From the IMG/VR virus record IMGVR_UViG_3300050821_002518, positions 1 to 56,312 of that record: a stretch of 56,312 nucleotides of DNA. One strand, 5' to 3'. Shown piece after piece: positions 38,302 through 47,437 of the stretch. Under the pieces are notes generated by a model. It ran no database searches. It was not told the DNA's origin and saw only the letters and a program-made list of their open reading frames with translations. How positions within the stretch are numbered: position 1 is the stretch's first letter; each line of letters opens with the position of its first letter. The translations under genes were made by a program, and so were the position numbers. Source of the stretch: a virus.

Positions 38302-41300
38302 TGGCCGATAACGTGGCCGATATGGCCGATATCAGTGACATGCCCGACCCGACTACCATCGGGCTGAAGCAGGCGGCTCCTGCGGACGATATGCCGGCGC
38401 CGGAGGACCTGTACCGTAAGTACCGCGGTCTACGGCCGACCGACGCTGTCGCGCCTGGCGAGGTGGCGGAGTTCATGAAGAATCCACCGGACCCGAACTG
38501 GAAGCCGCCGACGTTGCATAGTGTCGCGTCCCAGCTCACCGGCCTGCCGCGCGCCGCCGCCGGCTACGCGTTGGCGGTGCCGGCGGGCGTCGCGAGCATC
38601 GCCGGCCAGCTGACCGGCGCGGGCGGCGCCGCCCTGGACCCAACCAACGCCGCGGACTACCTGGAGCAAGGTCGTGAGCGCGGCCGTAAGTGGGCGGAGG
38701 GCGTCAACAATCTGACGAACTACGTCCCCGCCACGAAGCGCGGCGCAGAATTTGCCAACGACCTGACCGGCTTACCGGCGAACCTGATCAAAGAGACGGC
38801 CGGCGCCGGATTGAAGGCCGCGCTGCCGGACAACGCCTACCAGGCGGTAAGCGACGTGGCCCAGGACATAGGCACCGACCTGCCGGCGCTTGGCGCCCCG
38901 GCCGCGGTGCGCGCCACCGCGAAGGGCGTCTCTAAGGCGGCCGGTGCTGCCAAGAACTTCGCCGCCAGCGAGGCGGCTACGACCACCGCGCCCGGCGATA
39001 TGCCGGCGGCACCTATTGTTCCGCCGGTCGGGAAGCCGATCACGGGCGACACTTTACGCGCCCAGCCGAACCCGATCCCGGCGCCAGAGGGTACCGCGCA
39101 CCGCGTTGCCACCGAAGAGGGTCGCTCGCCGGCCGCGCCTCCCAGCCGGCCGCCGGCAGAACCACAGCCGGCCACCCCGGCGCTGCCTGAGGCGGATACC
39201 GCCCCGCAGAATATGTCCCTGTCTCCCGAGCAGCGCGCCGTCGTGCGCGAGGGTGTCGCGGCGCGGCGCGCGGCGGCAGAATCCCAGCGCGGCTCCGTAC
39301 GGCTCTTCAACTCCCCGGCCGACGAAGGTCCCCAAGAAACTCCGGCCCCTGAGCAGCAGAGCGAGCGCGCCGCGCACCTCGACGCTATAGACAAGCTCTC
39401 TGGTGGCGGTCTACCGACGCGCCGCGCCTCAGCTCTTACCGGCGACTATAACGCAACCGGCGACGACTTCCAAATGAAGGAGGTCGGCAGCCAGCCGATG
39501 CGCCAGCAGATCGCGAGCGAGAACGCCGCGATGCACAAGGCGACCGAGAACGTGCACGACAGCGTAGGCTCGGAGTTTGAGAACAGCGTAGACAGCCAGA
39601 CCCTGGGAGACCGCGGGCGCGTAACGCGCGGCGCGATCCAAGGCATCGAAAAATGGTTCGGCGACGCGACCGACCAGATGTACAACGCGGCGCGCACCGC
39701 GAACGAGGGGCGGCCGATCCCTAAGCTGCAGCGCGTCAGCGACTACCTGAACGATGACTCGAACTTTACGAACGATGCCGAGATCGGCCTGCAGCGCGCC
39801 GCGAAGCAGCGCCTTGAGCGTTTGTGGACGACCGGCGACCCGGACAAGGGCGTGCCGCCCGGCAGCGTCAACGCAGCGGAAAAATTCCGCGAGTTCCTGA
39901 ACGACAAGGGTAAGAACCCGAGCGCGATGGGCGTGGCGAGCGAGATGAAGGGGCACCTCGACATGGACGTAGCCGACCACGGCGGCCCGGGCCTGTTCGA
40001 GACCGCCCGCGCCCTGCGCCGGCACAGTTACCAGATGCTGGAGGAGCCGCAGGGTATCAAGAAGCTGCTGGCGCCGGCCGACAGCCAGGGTATCAATCAC
40101 GCGATCCCTGAACACAAGGTGATGGACTATATCGCCGACCTGCCGCGCGATCAGCACGAGCATGTCCTGAACGTGCTGCGGGCCGGTGCGCACCTGGGCA
40201 GCGGCGAGCTGGCGGATGCGAGCGCCGGGGCGCTACGAGAGATTCAGGCGCACGTCATCAGCCGTATGCACGCGGCGGCGACGAACGCGGACGGCAGCTG
40301 GAACGCCCGCAAGTTCTACAACGCCGCGGACCGCTACGCGCGTAACGCGTCGGATACATTTAGAGACCGCCCAGACGTTCTCCAGAATTTAAAGACGATC
40401 AACGACGCAGGCAACACGCTGCACATGGACAAGCACTACCCCGGCGCTGGCGCGCAGATCGAGCGCACCGGTATGGCGGGTCGCGTGGTGCAGGGAGTTG
40501 GCGGCATAGCTGCGAGTATCGCGCACGAGATACCGATGGGTGGGCGCATGGTCGGCCGCGCCATCGAGCGCGGCGTAGAGAAAGCTGGCGGACAGATGAG
40601 CGAGGCGGCCCGCGACAAGGCGGTGCAGTCTCGGCTTGTGGATCGTACCGGCAAGCAGCGCGGCTCCGTGCAGCTATTCAACGACAACAAGCTGAACCGA
40701 CAGAACGAGGAGCGGACTACCTTCCACGGGAAGGATATCAATCCACGGAACGAGCGCAACGAGCGTGTAGCGAACCAGCAGATGGGTGGACGTCGGCCGC
40801 TCACCGACGAGCAGAACGATGTCTTGGGCCGGCTCATGGGCGGTAGGCAGCGGGGCGCGGTCGGTGACCTTAGCCAGCGCGGCGCTGTCAGTCATGAGGT
40901 AGAGGATGCGCCTAGCCTAGGGCTACGATATCACAGCTATAGCACGCCGCACGGTGGTGGTTTGGATGTCAGAGAGGTGCCTGGGCTAGACGTAAGGAAA
41001 GCGTACCGTGCTACACAGCCAACGGATCAGCGCGGCAAAGGCTGGGGTACCCGTACACTACAGCGCGCGGTAGATGACGCGCACGCTGCCGGGCAGAAAT
41101 TTCAAAGTGACAGCCAAGTATCAGACAGCCAGGCAGGGGCCTACAGCAACCTGAAGAAGCTGGGCTACGACGTCAAGATGAAGCCAAACGAACACGTCCA
41201 GGGAGAATACAAAGCGCATGGCGACCACGTCTTCGAGGTGCGGCCAGGTAAACCTAAAGGGTACGAGGCGCCGGACGAACATCCTCGCATCGATAAGTTT

Positions 41301-42107
41301 CAAGGCATGTCACTTCGTAGACCGTCTGCAGATGTAAACGTATCTGCGGACTCAGCGTTTGCTGATGGCGACTATCACGTTCAGCCTGGTGTACGTGAGG
41401 TGCCTATGTCGTCTGTTCCTAAAGAGTCACTCCTTCGCTCAGATCACCTATATCAGAATCCGAAAGATCAGGCCCGCATAAGCGATTTAGCTGCTCAGAT
41501 AAAAAAGAACAACTCCATCGAGCCGCTATTTTTAGCCCAACGCGCAGATGGTTCATCGTACCTTGCCGAAGGTGCTCACCGTATACGCGCGCTACAACAG
41601 CTAGGACACGACAGCTTCCCGGCTCGCGTTATGGTCGAAGGTAAAAAGGCTAAGCATCGCGGATCCGTTCAGGTGATGAACGACGAGGACGCGCCGCGCT
41701 CTGAAGAGGAGGGATCGCAGCTCAACGTAGGACTGCACCAGGGCCAAGAGGGTGAGAATGGATTCCGCAAGATGAGCAAGCAGGAGGCTCAGGCCGCCGT
41801 TGAGTCTACCGGCGCGAAGGTCACGAAGAACACAGTCCTCACGCCCAAACAGCACGGTGTATTCGAGCCGACGGCGGTGATAAGCACCGACCGACCGATA
41901 TCTGACTATGCAATGCAGGGCGTCCTCGCGAAGACGAAGCAGTCGGCGATACCGCAGCGCACGGGCCAGGGCAATACCTCTATGCACGTAGCGCCGGGCC
42001 ACGAAGAGATCGCAAAGAAAGAGGGCTGGGACCAGTTCAACCCTGACTACTTCCGCGAGCACAACGGCAAGACTATGTCGGACTCTACTAAGAAGGAAAA
42101 AAGATAA
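38301..42107 (+). CDS. large multi-domain virion protein with GNAT-like and ParB-like segments
   Basis: 1268 aa, GTG start overlapping the previous stop by one base. Residues ~70-230 hold hydrophobic helices (GYALAVPAGVASIAGQLTGA), fitting membrane insertion. ~240-310 is Pro-rich linker, ~370-780 a helical body. From ~863, QRGKGWGTRTLQRAVDDA (910-927), then SDSQAGAYSNLKKLGYDV, resembles a GNAT acetyltransferase motif A and following helix. ~1030-1115 (NPKDQARISDLAAQIKKNNS, EPLFLAQRADG, YLAEGAHRIRALQQLG) resembles the ParB/sulfiredoxin nuclease fold, with E1090 in the GxHRxxAL motif. Linkers with RGSV occur near 330, 787 and 1120. This matches the idea of a polyvalent protein injected with DNA. 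Confidence 0.65.
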   Translation: MADNVADMADISDMPDPTTIGLKQAAPADDMPAPEDLYRKYRGLRPTDAVAPGEVAEFMKNPPDPNWKPPTLHSVASQLTGLPRAAAGYALAVPAGVASIAGQLTGAGGAALDPTNAADYLEQGRERGRKWAEGVNNLTNYVPATKRGAEFANDLTGLPANLIKETAGAGLKAALPDNAYQAVSDVAQDIGTDLPALGAPAAVRATAKGVSKAAGAAKNFAASEAATTTAPGDMPAAPIVPPVGKPITGDTLRAQPNPIPAPEGTAHRVATEEGRSPAAPPSRPPAEPQPATPALPEADTAPQNMSLSPEQRAVVREGVAARRAAAESQRGSVRLFNSPADEGPQETPAPEQQSERAAHLDAIDKLSGGGLPTRRASALTGDYNATGDDFQMKEVGSQPMRQQIASENAAMHKATENVHDSVGSEFENSVDSQTLGDRGRVTRGAIQGIEKWFGDATDQMYNAARTANEGRPIPKLQRVSDYLNDDSNFTNDAEIGLQRAAKQRLERLWTTGDPDKGVPPGSVNAAEKFREFLNDKGKNPSAMGVASEMKGHLDMDVADHGGPGLFETARALRRHSYQMLEEPQGIKKLLAPADSQGINHAIPEHKVMDYIADLPRDQHEHVLNVLRAGAHLGSGELADASAGALREIQAHVISRMHAAATNADGSWNARKFYNAADRYARNASDTFRDRPDVLQNLKTINDAGNTLHMDKHYPGAGAQIERTGMAGRVVQGVGGIAASIAHEIPMGGRMVGRAIERGVEKAGGQMSEAARDKAVQSRLVDRTGKQRGSVQLFNDNKLNRQNEERTTFHGKDINPRNERNERVANQQMGGRRPLTDEQNDVLGRLMGGRQRGAVGDLSQRGAVSHEVEDAPSLGLRYHSYSTPHGGGLDVREVPGLDVRKAYRATQPTDQRGKGWGTRTLQRAVDDAHAAGQKFQSDSQVSDSQAGAYSNLKKLGYDVKMKPNEHVQGEYKAHGDHVFEVRPGKPKGYEAPDEHPRIDKFQGMSLRRPSADVNVSADSAFADGDYHVQPGVREVPMSSVPKESLLRSDHLYQNPKDQARISDLAAQIKKNNSIEPLFLAQRADGSSYLAEGAHRIRALQQLGHDSFPARVMVEGKKAKHRGSVQVMNDEDAPRSEEEGSQLNVGLHQGQEGENGFRKMSKQEAQAAVESTGAKVTKNTVLTPKQHGVFEPTAVISTDRPISDYAMQGVLAKTKQSAIPQRTGQGNTSMHVAPGHEEIAKKEGWDQFNPDYFREHNGKTMSDSTKKEKR

Positions 42108-42268
42108 TGAGTAGCATGAAAGGTCAACCGACCGTACCGACAGGGTCGACGAAGTTCTCGCCAGTCAAGCTGCCGCAGGCTGCAGATATGGAGAAAATCC
42201 GTATGCAAGTAAAATCGGCTAAGCTTAATGACGTACTAGCCAAGTTGACTCTCGGGAAGAAAAAGTAA
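42107..42268 (+). CDS. small protein, 53 aa
   Basis: TAATG overlaps on both sides. Basic C-terminal helix (MEKIRMQVKSAKLNDVLAKL). Pro/Thr-rich start. Not recognised; perhaps a linker or chaperone gene between ejection and fibre genes. Confidence 0.5.
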   Translation: MSSMKGQPTVPTGSTKFSPVKLPQAADMEKIRMQVKSAKLNDVLAKLTLGKKK

Positions 42269-42888
42269 TGGCAACAGGTCAACTGTTTTACGATCCGGTC
42301 GCGCGGCCGCAGTCTTCGCAGGGTGTCTCGCTACCTAACGGGTACTATAATTTCTACGTGTCCGGCACCTCGAACCCGGCGACAGTGTTCCAGGACGCCG
42401 CGCTCACGCTGCCGTACCCTACCGCGTCACTGAACGGGTCAGCTCCGCTGTTCTCCATCGTGCAGGCTGACTCGACCGGCGCGATGCCGCCGATATTCTT
42501 GAACCCTAAGACAATCTACCGCGTGCAGCTCTACACGTCTACCTTCAGCTTAATCGAAGACGTTGACCCGTACGTTCCGTCGATGCCGGTCACCGGCAAC
42601 GGACAGGTCGTGCTCGATGCGCAGGGAGAGATGACGATCAACTCGCCGGTACCGGGCGGGACCGGGATCACGCTGACACTAAACTCTCGCGCGGGCGGGA
42701 CCTCTCTGGAGCTGGTTGGGCCAGGCGCGGGCGCGCCGGCACTTATCGCGAACACGACCGTCGTAGCTGGCTCTCAGACTGCAACCTTCGCCGCAACGAA
42801 CAAGCCAGGCTCAGGGACTACAGCGCCAACGAAGTGGTTGCCGCTCACTTGTGACGGCGCCACTTATTACCTGCCTTTATGGCAATGA
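42268..42888 (+). CDS. tail fibre protein 1 (short paralogue)
   Basis: 206 aa. NGYYNFYVSGTSNPATVFQD, NPKTIYRVQLYTSTFSLIED and TATFAATNKPGSG, then WLPLTCDGATYYLPLW recur with changes in the next gene (YKFFLTGTTTPANVYQD, DPSVIYKVQFFDKTNALRW, WLPITCDGVQYYTPIW). So this is a short version of the long fibre N-terminus. It probably attaches to the tail and ends with the conserved DG(x)YYxPxW strand. Confidence 0.7.
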   Translation: MATGQLFYDPVARPQSSQGVSLPNGYYNFYVSGTSNPATVFQDAALTLPYPTASLNGSAPLFSIVQADSTGAMPPIFLNPKTIYRVQLYTSTFSLIEDVDPYVPSMPVTGNGQVVLDAQGEMTINSPVPGGTGITLTLNSRAGGTSLELVGPGAGAPALIANTTVVAGSQTATFAATNKPGSGTTAPTKWLPLTCDGATYYLPLWQ

Positions 42889-42922
42889 CAAGAAACGAAT
42901 TCCTGGCGAGTAGGGCGATAAA

Positions 42923-45703
42923 ATGAGCTATCCGACGGTCAGGGGGGGAGCGGTTGAGGGGCTGCTATATCGTGAGGCGCAGAGCTGCCTAGGTAAAGCG
43001 TTCGCGAACTCTACATACAAATTCTTTCTTACAGGCACTACCACGCCCGCGAACGTTTACCAAGACGGCGCACTATCGAGCCCGTTCCCGATCACAGGCT
43101 TAGTGACGGCGGACAACTTCGGCAGGTTCCCAGCGATCTATCTCGATCCGTCGGTCATCTACAAGGTGCAGTTCTTCGATAAGACGAACGCGCTGCGTTG
43201 GACGGCGGACCCTTACGTGTCGCAGCTCTCAACTGTCGGCACGTCAGCGCTCAGTGCTTTCGGTTTCCGTATAGCGCCTACCGGCGAAGCTACGATGCCC
43301 GCACCCAACACTGGAGGGTCTGGTGTCACGTTGACGTTGAACGCGAGCGTGCTCGGCACCACACCGCTGCGCCTCAACGGGACGCTGGCCGGTAACTCTG
43401 TGCTGATCGTGAACAACTCCGCAACGACCGGCGCGCAGACGGCGACCTTCGCCGCTACCAACAAGCCCGGCACTACGGCATCGTCTCCGGCCGGCTGGCT
43501 CCCGATCACTTGCGATGGCGTGCAGTACTACACGCCGATCTGGCACGGGAACCCGTTCACGCCGTACGCCCCCAACCCGACAGCGCTTGGCGAAACGATC
43601 AACGCAAGCTCGGTGCTATTCGGCGGCAACGGCCTAACGACCGCGACCGGCGGCACGGCGATACCTGGAAACTGGTTTACTCCGGTGCTGACCAACGTCG
43701 GCGCCGGCTTCTGGATTAACATCACGAAGACGGGCGGACTATCTGGCCTAGCGTTCAGTGCGGCGCAGGGGGTGTGGACTAACATAACCGGTAGCGGACT
43801 TAACATCAGCAGTAATGCTCAGGCGCAGATCACCGGAACTTACCAGCTATCGCCCAGCGTCACAGGCTCGCCAGTGGTGGCTAGCGGCACCATAGCGTTG
43901 TCGAATAATAACGGTGTGCAGAGTGCGACATACGGCGGAGCCGTACCGCTTGTTCTTAATGGAGACGGCACAGCTACAATGAACGGAAGCGGTGTCGGTA
44001 TACCTAACTGGTTCTCGCCAACTACCGCTAACGTTGGGTCAGGGTTCTACATCCTAATCACGCAAACAGCTGGAACTGCTGGGAGCGCCTTTAGCGCAGG
44101 TACCGGAGCGTATACTAATATTACGAATGGAGGTTTATCTATCGGCATCAGCGGAGGCTCTGGCTCTGTTGCTGTGGCTGGTACGTACATAATAGCTAGC
44201 GATTCTGGCGGCGTGAATCAGTTAGGATCAGGAACAATATCATTAAGTGGCGGCACGAACGTGCAGTCGCCCAACTGGAGCGGAACCACGCCGCTGAAGT
44301 TGAACGGTGACGGCAGCGCGACGTTGAACGGTGCCGGTACCAGCAGCTGGCTCTCTCCGAATGCAGCGAACTCTGGTAGCGGCTACTGGATCAACATCAC
44401 CCGCACGAGCGGCGTAGCCGGCGTTAACTTCTCGGCGGCGCAAGGATCGTGGACGAACATCACGAACAGCGGCCTCACCATCGATATGACCGGCTTCACT
44501 GGCGATGTCGGTATTGTTACGGTGAACGGTACCTGGCAGATCTCTAACAGCTCCAGCGGCACGCCCGTGCTAGGCAGCGGCAACATATCCTTGAGCGTCA
44601 ACGCTGGCACGATCACGCACACATACGCGGGCATAGCGTCAGGGACGGAGACCGTTCCGACAAACGCATCTAACTGCCTCATACAGTGCAACGGTGGTGG
44701 CGCTGGCGGTAGCGTAAACGACGGCGGACAGACTGGTGGCGGGGGCGCGTTCTGCTCGCTAAACATCGCGGTCAGCGGTGGGCAGACGATGACGTACAAC
44801 TCTCCCGGCCGCGGGGCTGGCGCAACCAGCACCGGACCAGGAGCTAACGGTGGGACATCTACTGTATCCGGTACGGTAACCGGCGGCACCGTGGGTATGT
44901 CCGCTGGCGGCGGAATAGGAACCGGTGCGGGCGGCACAGCGTCAGGTGGGTCGACCAACACGTCGGGCGGCGCCGGCAACACAAGCACCTCTGGCGCGGG
45001 CGCTGGCCCAAGCGGCGGGGCCGGCACCGCGAACGGTTCTAGCTTACCAACGAACGGTAACGACTTCGGTGGCGGTGGCGCGACCAATGTCTTTACACCG
45101 ACGACAACTCTGTTCACAACGGCCGGCGCGCACGGGATTACTATACCGACTGGAAGCTCCAGCATGACGCTAGAGATCGAGGGTGGCGGCGGTGGCGGCG
45201 GCGGCTCTAGCGCGTCGGTAGTCGGGCAGGGGGGTGGCTCAGGGGCGCGCTGCGTATCGACATACGCTATAAGCCCAAGCAACTGGGGTCAGACACTAAC
45301 GCTGACGTGCGGAGCCGCGATAGCTTCTACAGGCGTCGCGGGGAACGACGGACAGACAGGAAACGCATCAACGGTTGTCACCGGCACGTTCACTGGGTTC
45401 GTATCTATGACGGCCGGAGCAGGCGTTGGCGGTTTAGCGTCTCTAAACGGTGGCGGCGGTGGCGGCGCTGCCGGTGGTGGCAATGTCACCAATCAAAACG
45501 GAAACGTAAGCTCAGGCCAGGCCGGTGCGGCCGGTCTTGGGGGTACGTTAATTAACGGGTTGGCGGGGAACTCGGGCGCAAATCATCCCGCCGGTACGCC
45601 GCAGCCTGACACAGCGACGACAATAGGTCAGGGTGCTGTAAAATTCAGCGGCGGCACCGCGCAAAATGGCGGCAACAGTTTGATCACATTCCAGTACTCA
45701 TAA
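42923..45703 (+). CDS. long tail fibre with three internal repeats and Gly-rich tip
   Basis: 926 aa. Residues 1-215 are paralogous to fibre 1. Then come three repeats of about 100 residues, each with W(F/L)(T/S)P...GSG(F/Y)(W)I.IT.T(G)G..G..FSA..G.(W/Y)TNIT..GL and closing with G(T)I.LS...T(Y).G. The last ~330 residues hold two copies of a Gly-rich module (NGGGAGGSVNDGGQTGGGGA; EGGGGGGGGSSASVVGQGGG). These resemble glycine-rich adhesin tips that may pack as polyglycine-II sheets. Likely the host-receptor-binding fibre. TAATG overlap with the next gene. Confidence 0.7.
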   Translation: MSYPTVRGGAVEGLLYREAQSCLGKAFANSTYKFFLTGTTTPANVYQDGALSSPFPITGLVTADNFGRFPAIYLDPSVIYKVQFFDKTNALRWTADPYVSQLSTVGTSALSAFGFRIAPTGEATMPAPNTGGSGVTLTLNASVLGTTPLRLNGTLAGNSVLIVNNSATTGAQTATFAATNKPGTTASSPAGWLPITCDGVQYYTPIWHGNPFTPYAPNPTALGETINASSVLFGGNGLTTATGGTAIPGNWFTPVLTNVGAGFWINITKTGGLSGLAFSAAQGVWTNITGSGLNISSNAQAQITGTYQLSPSVTGSPVVASGTIALSNNNGVQSATYGGAVPLVLNGDGTATMNGSGVGIPNWFSPTTANVGSGFYILITQTAGTAGSAFSAGTGAYTNITNGGLSIGISGGSGSVAVAGTYIIASDSGGVNQLGSGTISLSGGTNVQSPNWSGTTPLKLNGDGSATLNGAGTSSWLSPNAANSGSGYWINITRTSGVAGVNFSAAQGSWTNITNSGLTIDMTGFTGDVGIVTVNGTWQISNSSSGTPVLGSGNISLSVNAGTITHTYAGIASGTETVPTNASNCLIQCNGGGAGGSVNDGGQTGGGGAFCSLNIAVSGGQTMTYNSPGRGAGATSTGPGANGGTSTVSGTVTGGTVGMSAGGGIGTGAGGTASGGSTNTSGGAGNTSTSGAGAGPSGGAGTANGSSLPTNGNDFGGGGATNVFTPTTTLFTTAGAHGITIPTGSSSMTLEIEGGGGGGGGSSASVVGQGGGSGARCVSTYAISPSNWGQTLTLTCGAAIASTGVAGNDGQTGNASTVVTGTFTGFVSMTAGAGVGGLASLNGGGGGGAAGGGNVTNQNGNVSSGQAGAAGLGGTLINGLAGNSGANHPAGTPQPDTATTIGQGAVKFSGGTAQNGGNSLITFQYS

Positions 45704-46356
45704 TGGCAAAACCAGCACCATCAAAACTTGCAGATGCGTACCAGACCTACCCGACGCCGAGCGCGGCGGCGGTCGCGGCGCTGCGCGGGATCACTAGCAA
45801 AACAAACGAGAGCGGTGGCGGCGTGCTCTATAACAAAGAGCAGAATGTGTACGCGGCTACTGAGCCGGTGGGACAGAGCGACGGCGCGCACTTCGCGGCG
45901 GCGGTGAGCGTGCCGCAGGGGTGGCAGCTGCACTCAACATACCATACGCACCCAGTAGGTCCTCGCTCGACGCAGTTCTCGGACGACGACATCAACACCG
46001 CCCAGCAGCTTAAGGCGCCGAGCTACGTACTCGCGCGCGCCGATGATAAGGTGCGGATGTTTGACCCAGCCAGCTCGAAGATATCGAAAGACCAGTCATC
46101 TGGAGACATGCTGGCGAAGACTAGGTTCTCGAATGGTAGCGTAGTGGATGAGACTCCTCCGGCCCCTCCCGCACCGCCAGCGGTAGCTGCGGCTCCTACA
46201 CAAGCTGCGCCAGTAGCTAACCCGCCGGCTACGCCCGTGCCGGTTACCGGTAGCCGCATCACCATGAACGACTTCGCATCGAAGCACCGGGCGCAGACTA
46301 CGAAGTACCGTCACAAGATCGTCCACATAAAAAGCGGGGCGCGGAAGCGCCCCTAA
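45703..46356 (+). CDS. JAMM/JAB-type metallopeptidase (DUF4329-like)
   Basis: 217 aa. The core (~20-125) has GGGVLYNKEQNVYAATEPVG and STYHTHPVG, then FSDDDINTAQQLKAPSYVLA. HxHP followed about 10 residues later by S-D-D-D is the zinc-binding JAMM motif. The overall order, ending with a V(x)MFDP strand, matches the DUF4329 subgroup found in toxin and effector proteins. The remaining ~90 residues are a Pro/Ala linker and a basic tail (RITMNDFASKHRAQTTKYRH). Co-translated with the fibre, so it may process or escort it, or act on the host surface. The terminator stem lies in its last codons. Confidence 0.65.
   Translation: MAKPAPSKLADAYQTYPTPSAAAVAALRGITSKTNESGGGVLYNKEQNVYAATEPVGQSDGAHFAAAVSVPQGWQLHSTYHTHPVGPRSTQFSDDDINTAQQLKAPSYVLARADDKVRMFDPASSKISKDQSSGDMLAKTRFSNGSVVDETPPAPPAPPAVAAAPTQAAPVANPPATPVPVTGSRITMNDFASKHRAQTTKYRHKIVHIKSGARKRP
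46329..46353 (-). terminator. shared terminator between convergent arms
   Basis: GGGGCGC, loop GGAA, GCGCCCC, a perfect 7-bp GC stem at 46336-46353. On the minus strand it is followed by GCTTTTTATG, giving a proper T-run for the right-arm transcript. On the plus strand it is followed by TAATCTC and would work less well. The stem overlaps the 3' end of the JAMM gene. Confidence 0.8.
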
Positions 46357-46382
46357 TCTCTCACCTCACCACCGCTCAAACT

Positions 46383-46910
46383 TTAATGCTGCGTGTGACC
46401 GCTCAAGGAAACGCGCAGGTTCTTCACTGGCGCCACCCCGGTCAGCTGTACCAGCTGGATCTCAACACCCCACTTCCACCCTCTCGCGCGACACTCTTTT
46501 GTAAGAGCCTCGCTAGTCTCCCCGTGTACTATTGCGCTCCATGAGCAGTTACTCAGCGTAGTGCCGATAATGCCGGCGCAGGTGTCTGCTATGGCGTCCT
46601 TAAGATCGTTCACTTTCAGCAGCGCCTTCTCGACGTCGGAGATGCTGTACGTGATCACCGCATCGAACCCTATCGCCTTGCCGTCGACGGTAGTCGTCGC
46701 AAGGCCGGTCAGACGCTCCGTCCGCGGAACCACGCTCTCAGTTAGTATATGGTCCGCGAACGGAATCTTCCAGTACCACTTACCACCTTCTAGTACGCGC
46801 AGTATTTTTCCCATGCGCAGCTGGACGCCTCCGTTATATGGCGGGACGACCTCGACCGGGATCAGGTCGTTCCAGATCTCCCGTAGAAAATCTAACAGCT
46901 TGTCCAGCAT
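46383..46910 (-). CDS. SPFH/band 7 domain protein
   Basis: 175 aa from ATG 46910. VEVVPPYNGGVQLRMGKILR, VLEGGKWYWKIPFADHILTE, LTGLATTTVDGKAIGFDAVI and TYSISDVEKALLKVNDLKDA, then RARGWKWGVEIQLVQLTGVA are the successive strands of a band 7 (stomatin/prohibitin) domain. A short hydrophobic N-terminus (LLDFLREIWNDLIPV) may touch the membrane. Host SPFH proteins scaffold membrane microdomains and hold proteases such as FtsH. The C-terminal coiled coil of longer members is missing. Last gene of the right arm. Confidence 0.75.
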   Translation of the reverse strand: MLDKLLDFLREIWNDLIPVEVVPPYNGGVQLRMGKILRVLEGGKWYWKIPFADHILTESVVPRTERLTGLATTTVDGKAIGFDAVITYSISDVEKALLKVNDLKDAIADTCAGIIGTTLSNCSWSAIVHGETSEALTKECRARGWKWGVEIQLVQLTGVAPVKNLRVSLSGHTQH

Positions 46911-46915
46911 GGGTG

Positions 46916-47437
46916 TTATCTCTTGGGGCAACGGTCGCCATTGCAGGCGTGATTACCCCATCGATGTCCGCAATTCTCGCATGGTTTTGTTTTATTTTCT
47001 CCTAGCCACTTCGACGTGCGCCAGCGAGGGTCCAAGTTAATGTCTTCTACGGCGGCGATAGCGATAGACGGCTTCGCAGCTGCAGCCTCCTCGCGCTCAA
47101 TCGTCAGCTCCAGCTCCGCGTGAATGCGCCAGGCAGCCTCAGCGAGCACGTACACCTTCTCGATACCAGTCAGCTCGGCGATATTTTGCGGCACCGTCTC
47201 GAACACCTTGCCATCTACCGCGGACTCCAGCATGTGCCGGAAGCCGCTGCCGAGCTGGTTCGGGCTCTTGCCGCGCGCCCAATTGATGTCGTTCGGCGCA
47301 CGGTCGGGGTTGTAGCGCACGTTGTTGACCACGCAAACCTTCGTCACCTCGCGGTGCGCTTTAGGGAAGTAGCGCGTGAAATAATCGAAGATGGGGAGCA
47401 TCTTGCGCGCCTTGTCATCGTCTGGAAATAAGCTCAT
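46916..47437 (-). CDS. DUF5664-like (dATP/dGTP diphosphohydrolase-type) protein
   Basis: 173 aa; ATG at 47437, ATGA-coupled to the gene upstream. [36 protein letters not shown] and [20 protein letters not shown] resemble the helical phage domain annotated DUF5664, where a KY..NW.(x)G and RH.......G precede an AEAAWR helix. The end [19 protein letters not shown] is an added zinc motif. Likely nucleotide-pool function, by family only. Confidence 0.5.
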   Translation of the reverse strand: MSLFPDDDKARKMLPIFDYFTRYFPKAHREVTKVCVVNNVRYNPDRAPNDINWARGKSPNQLGSGFRHMLESAVDGKVFETVPQNIAELTGIEKVYVLAEAAWRIHAELELTIEREEAAAAKPSIAIAAVEDINLDPRWRTSKWLGENKTKPCENCGHRWGNHACNGDRCPKR

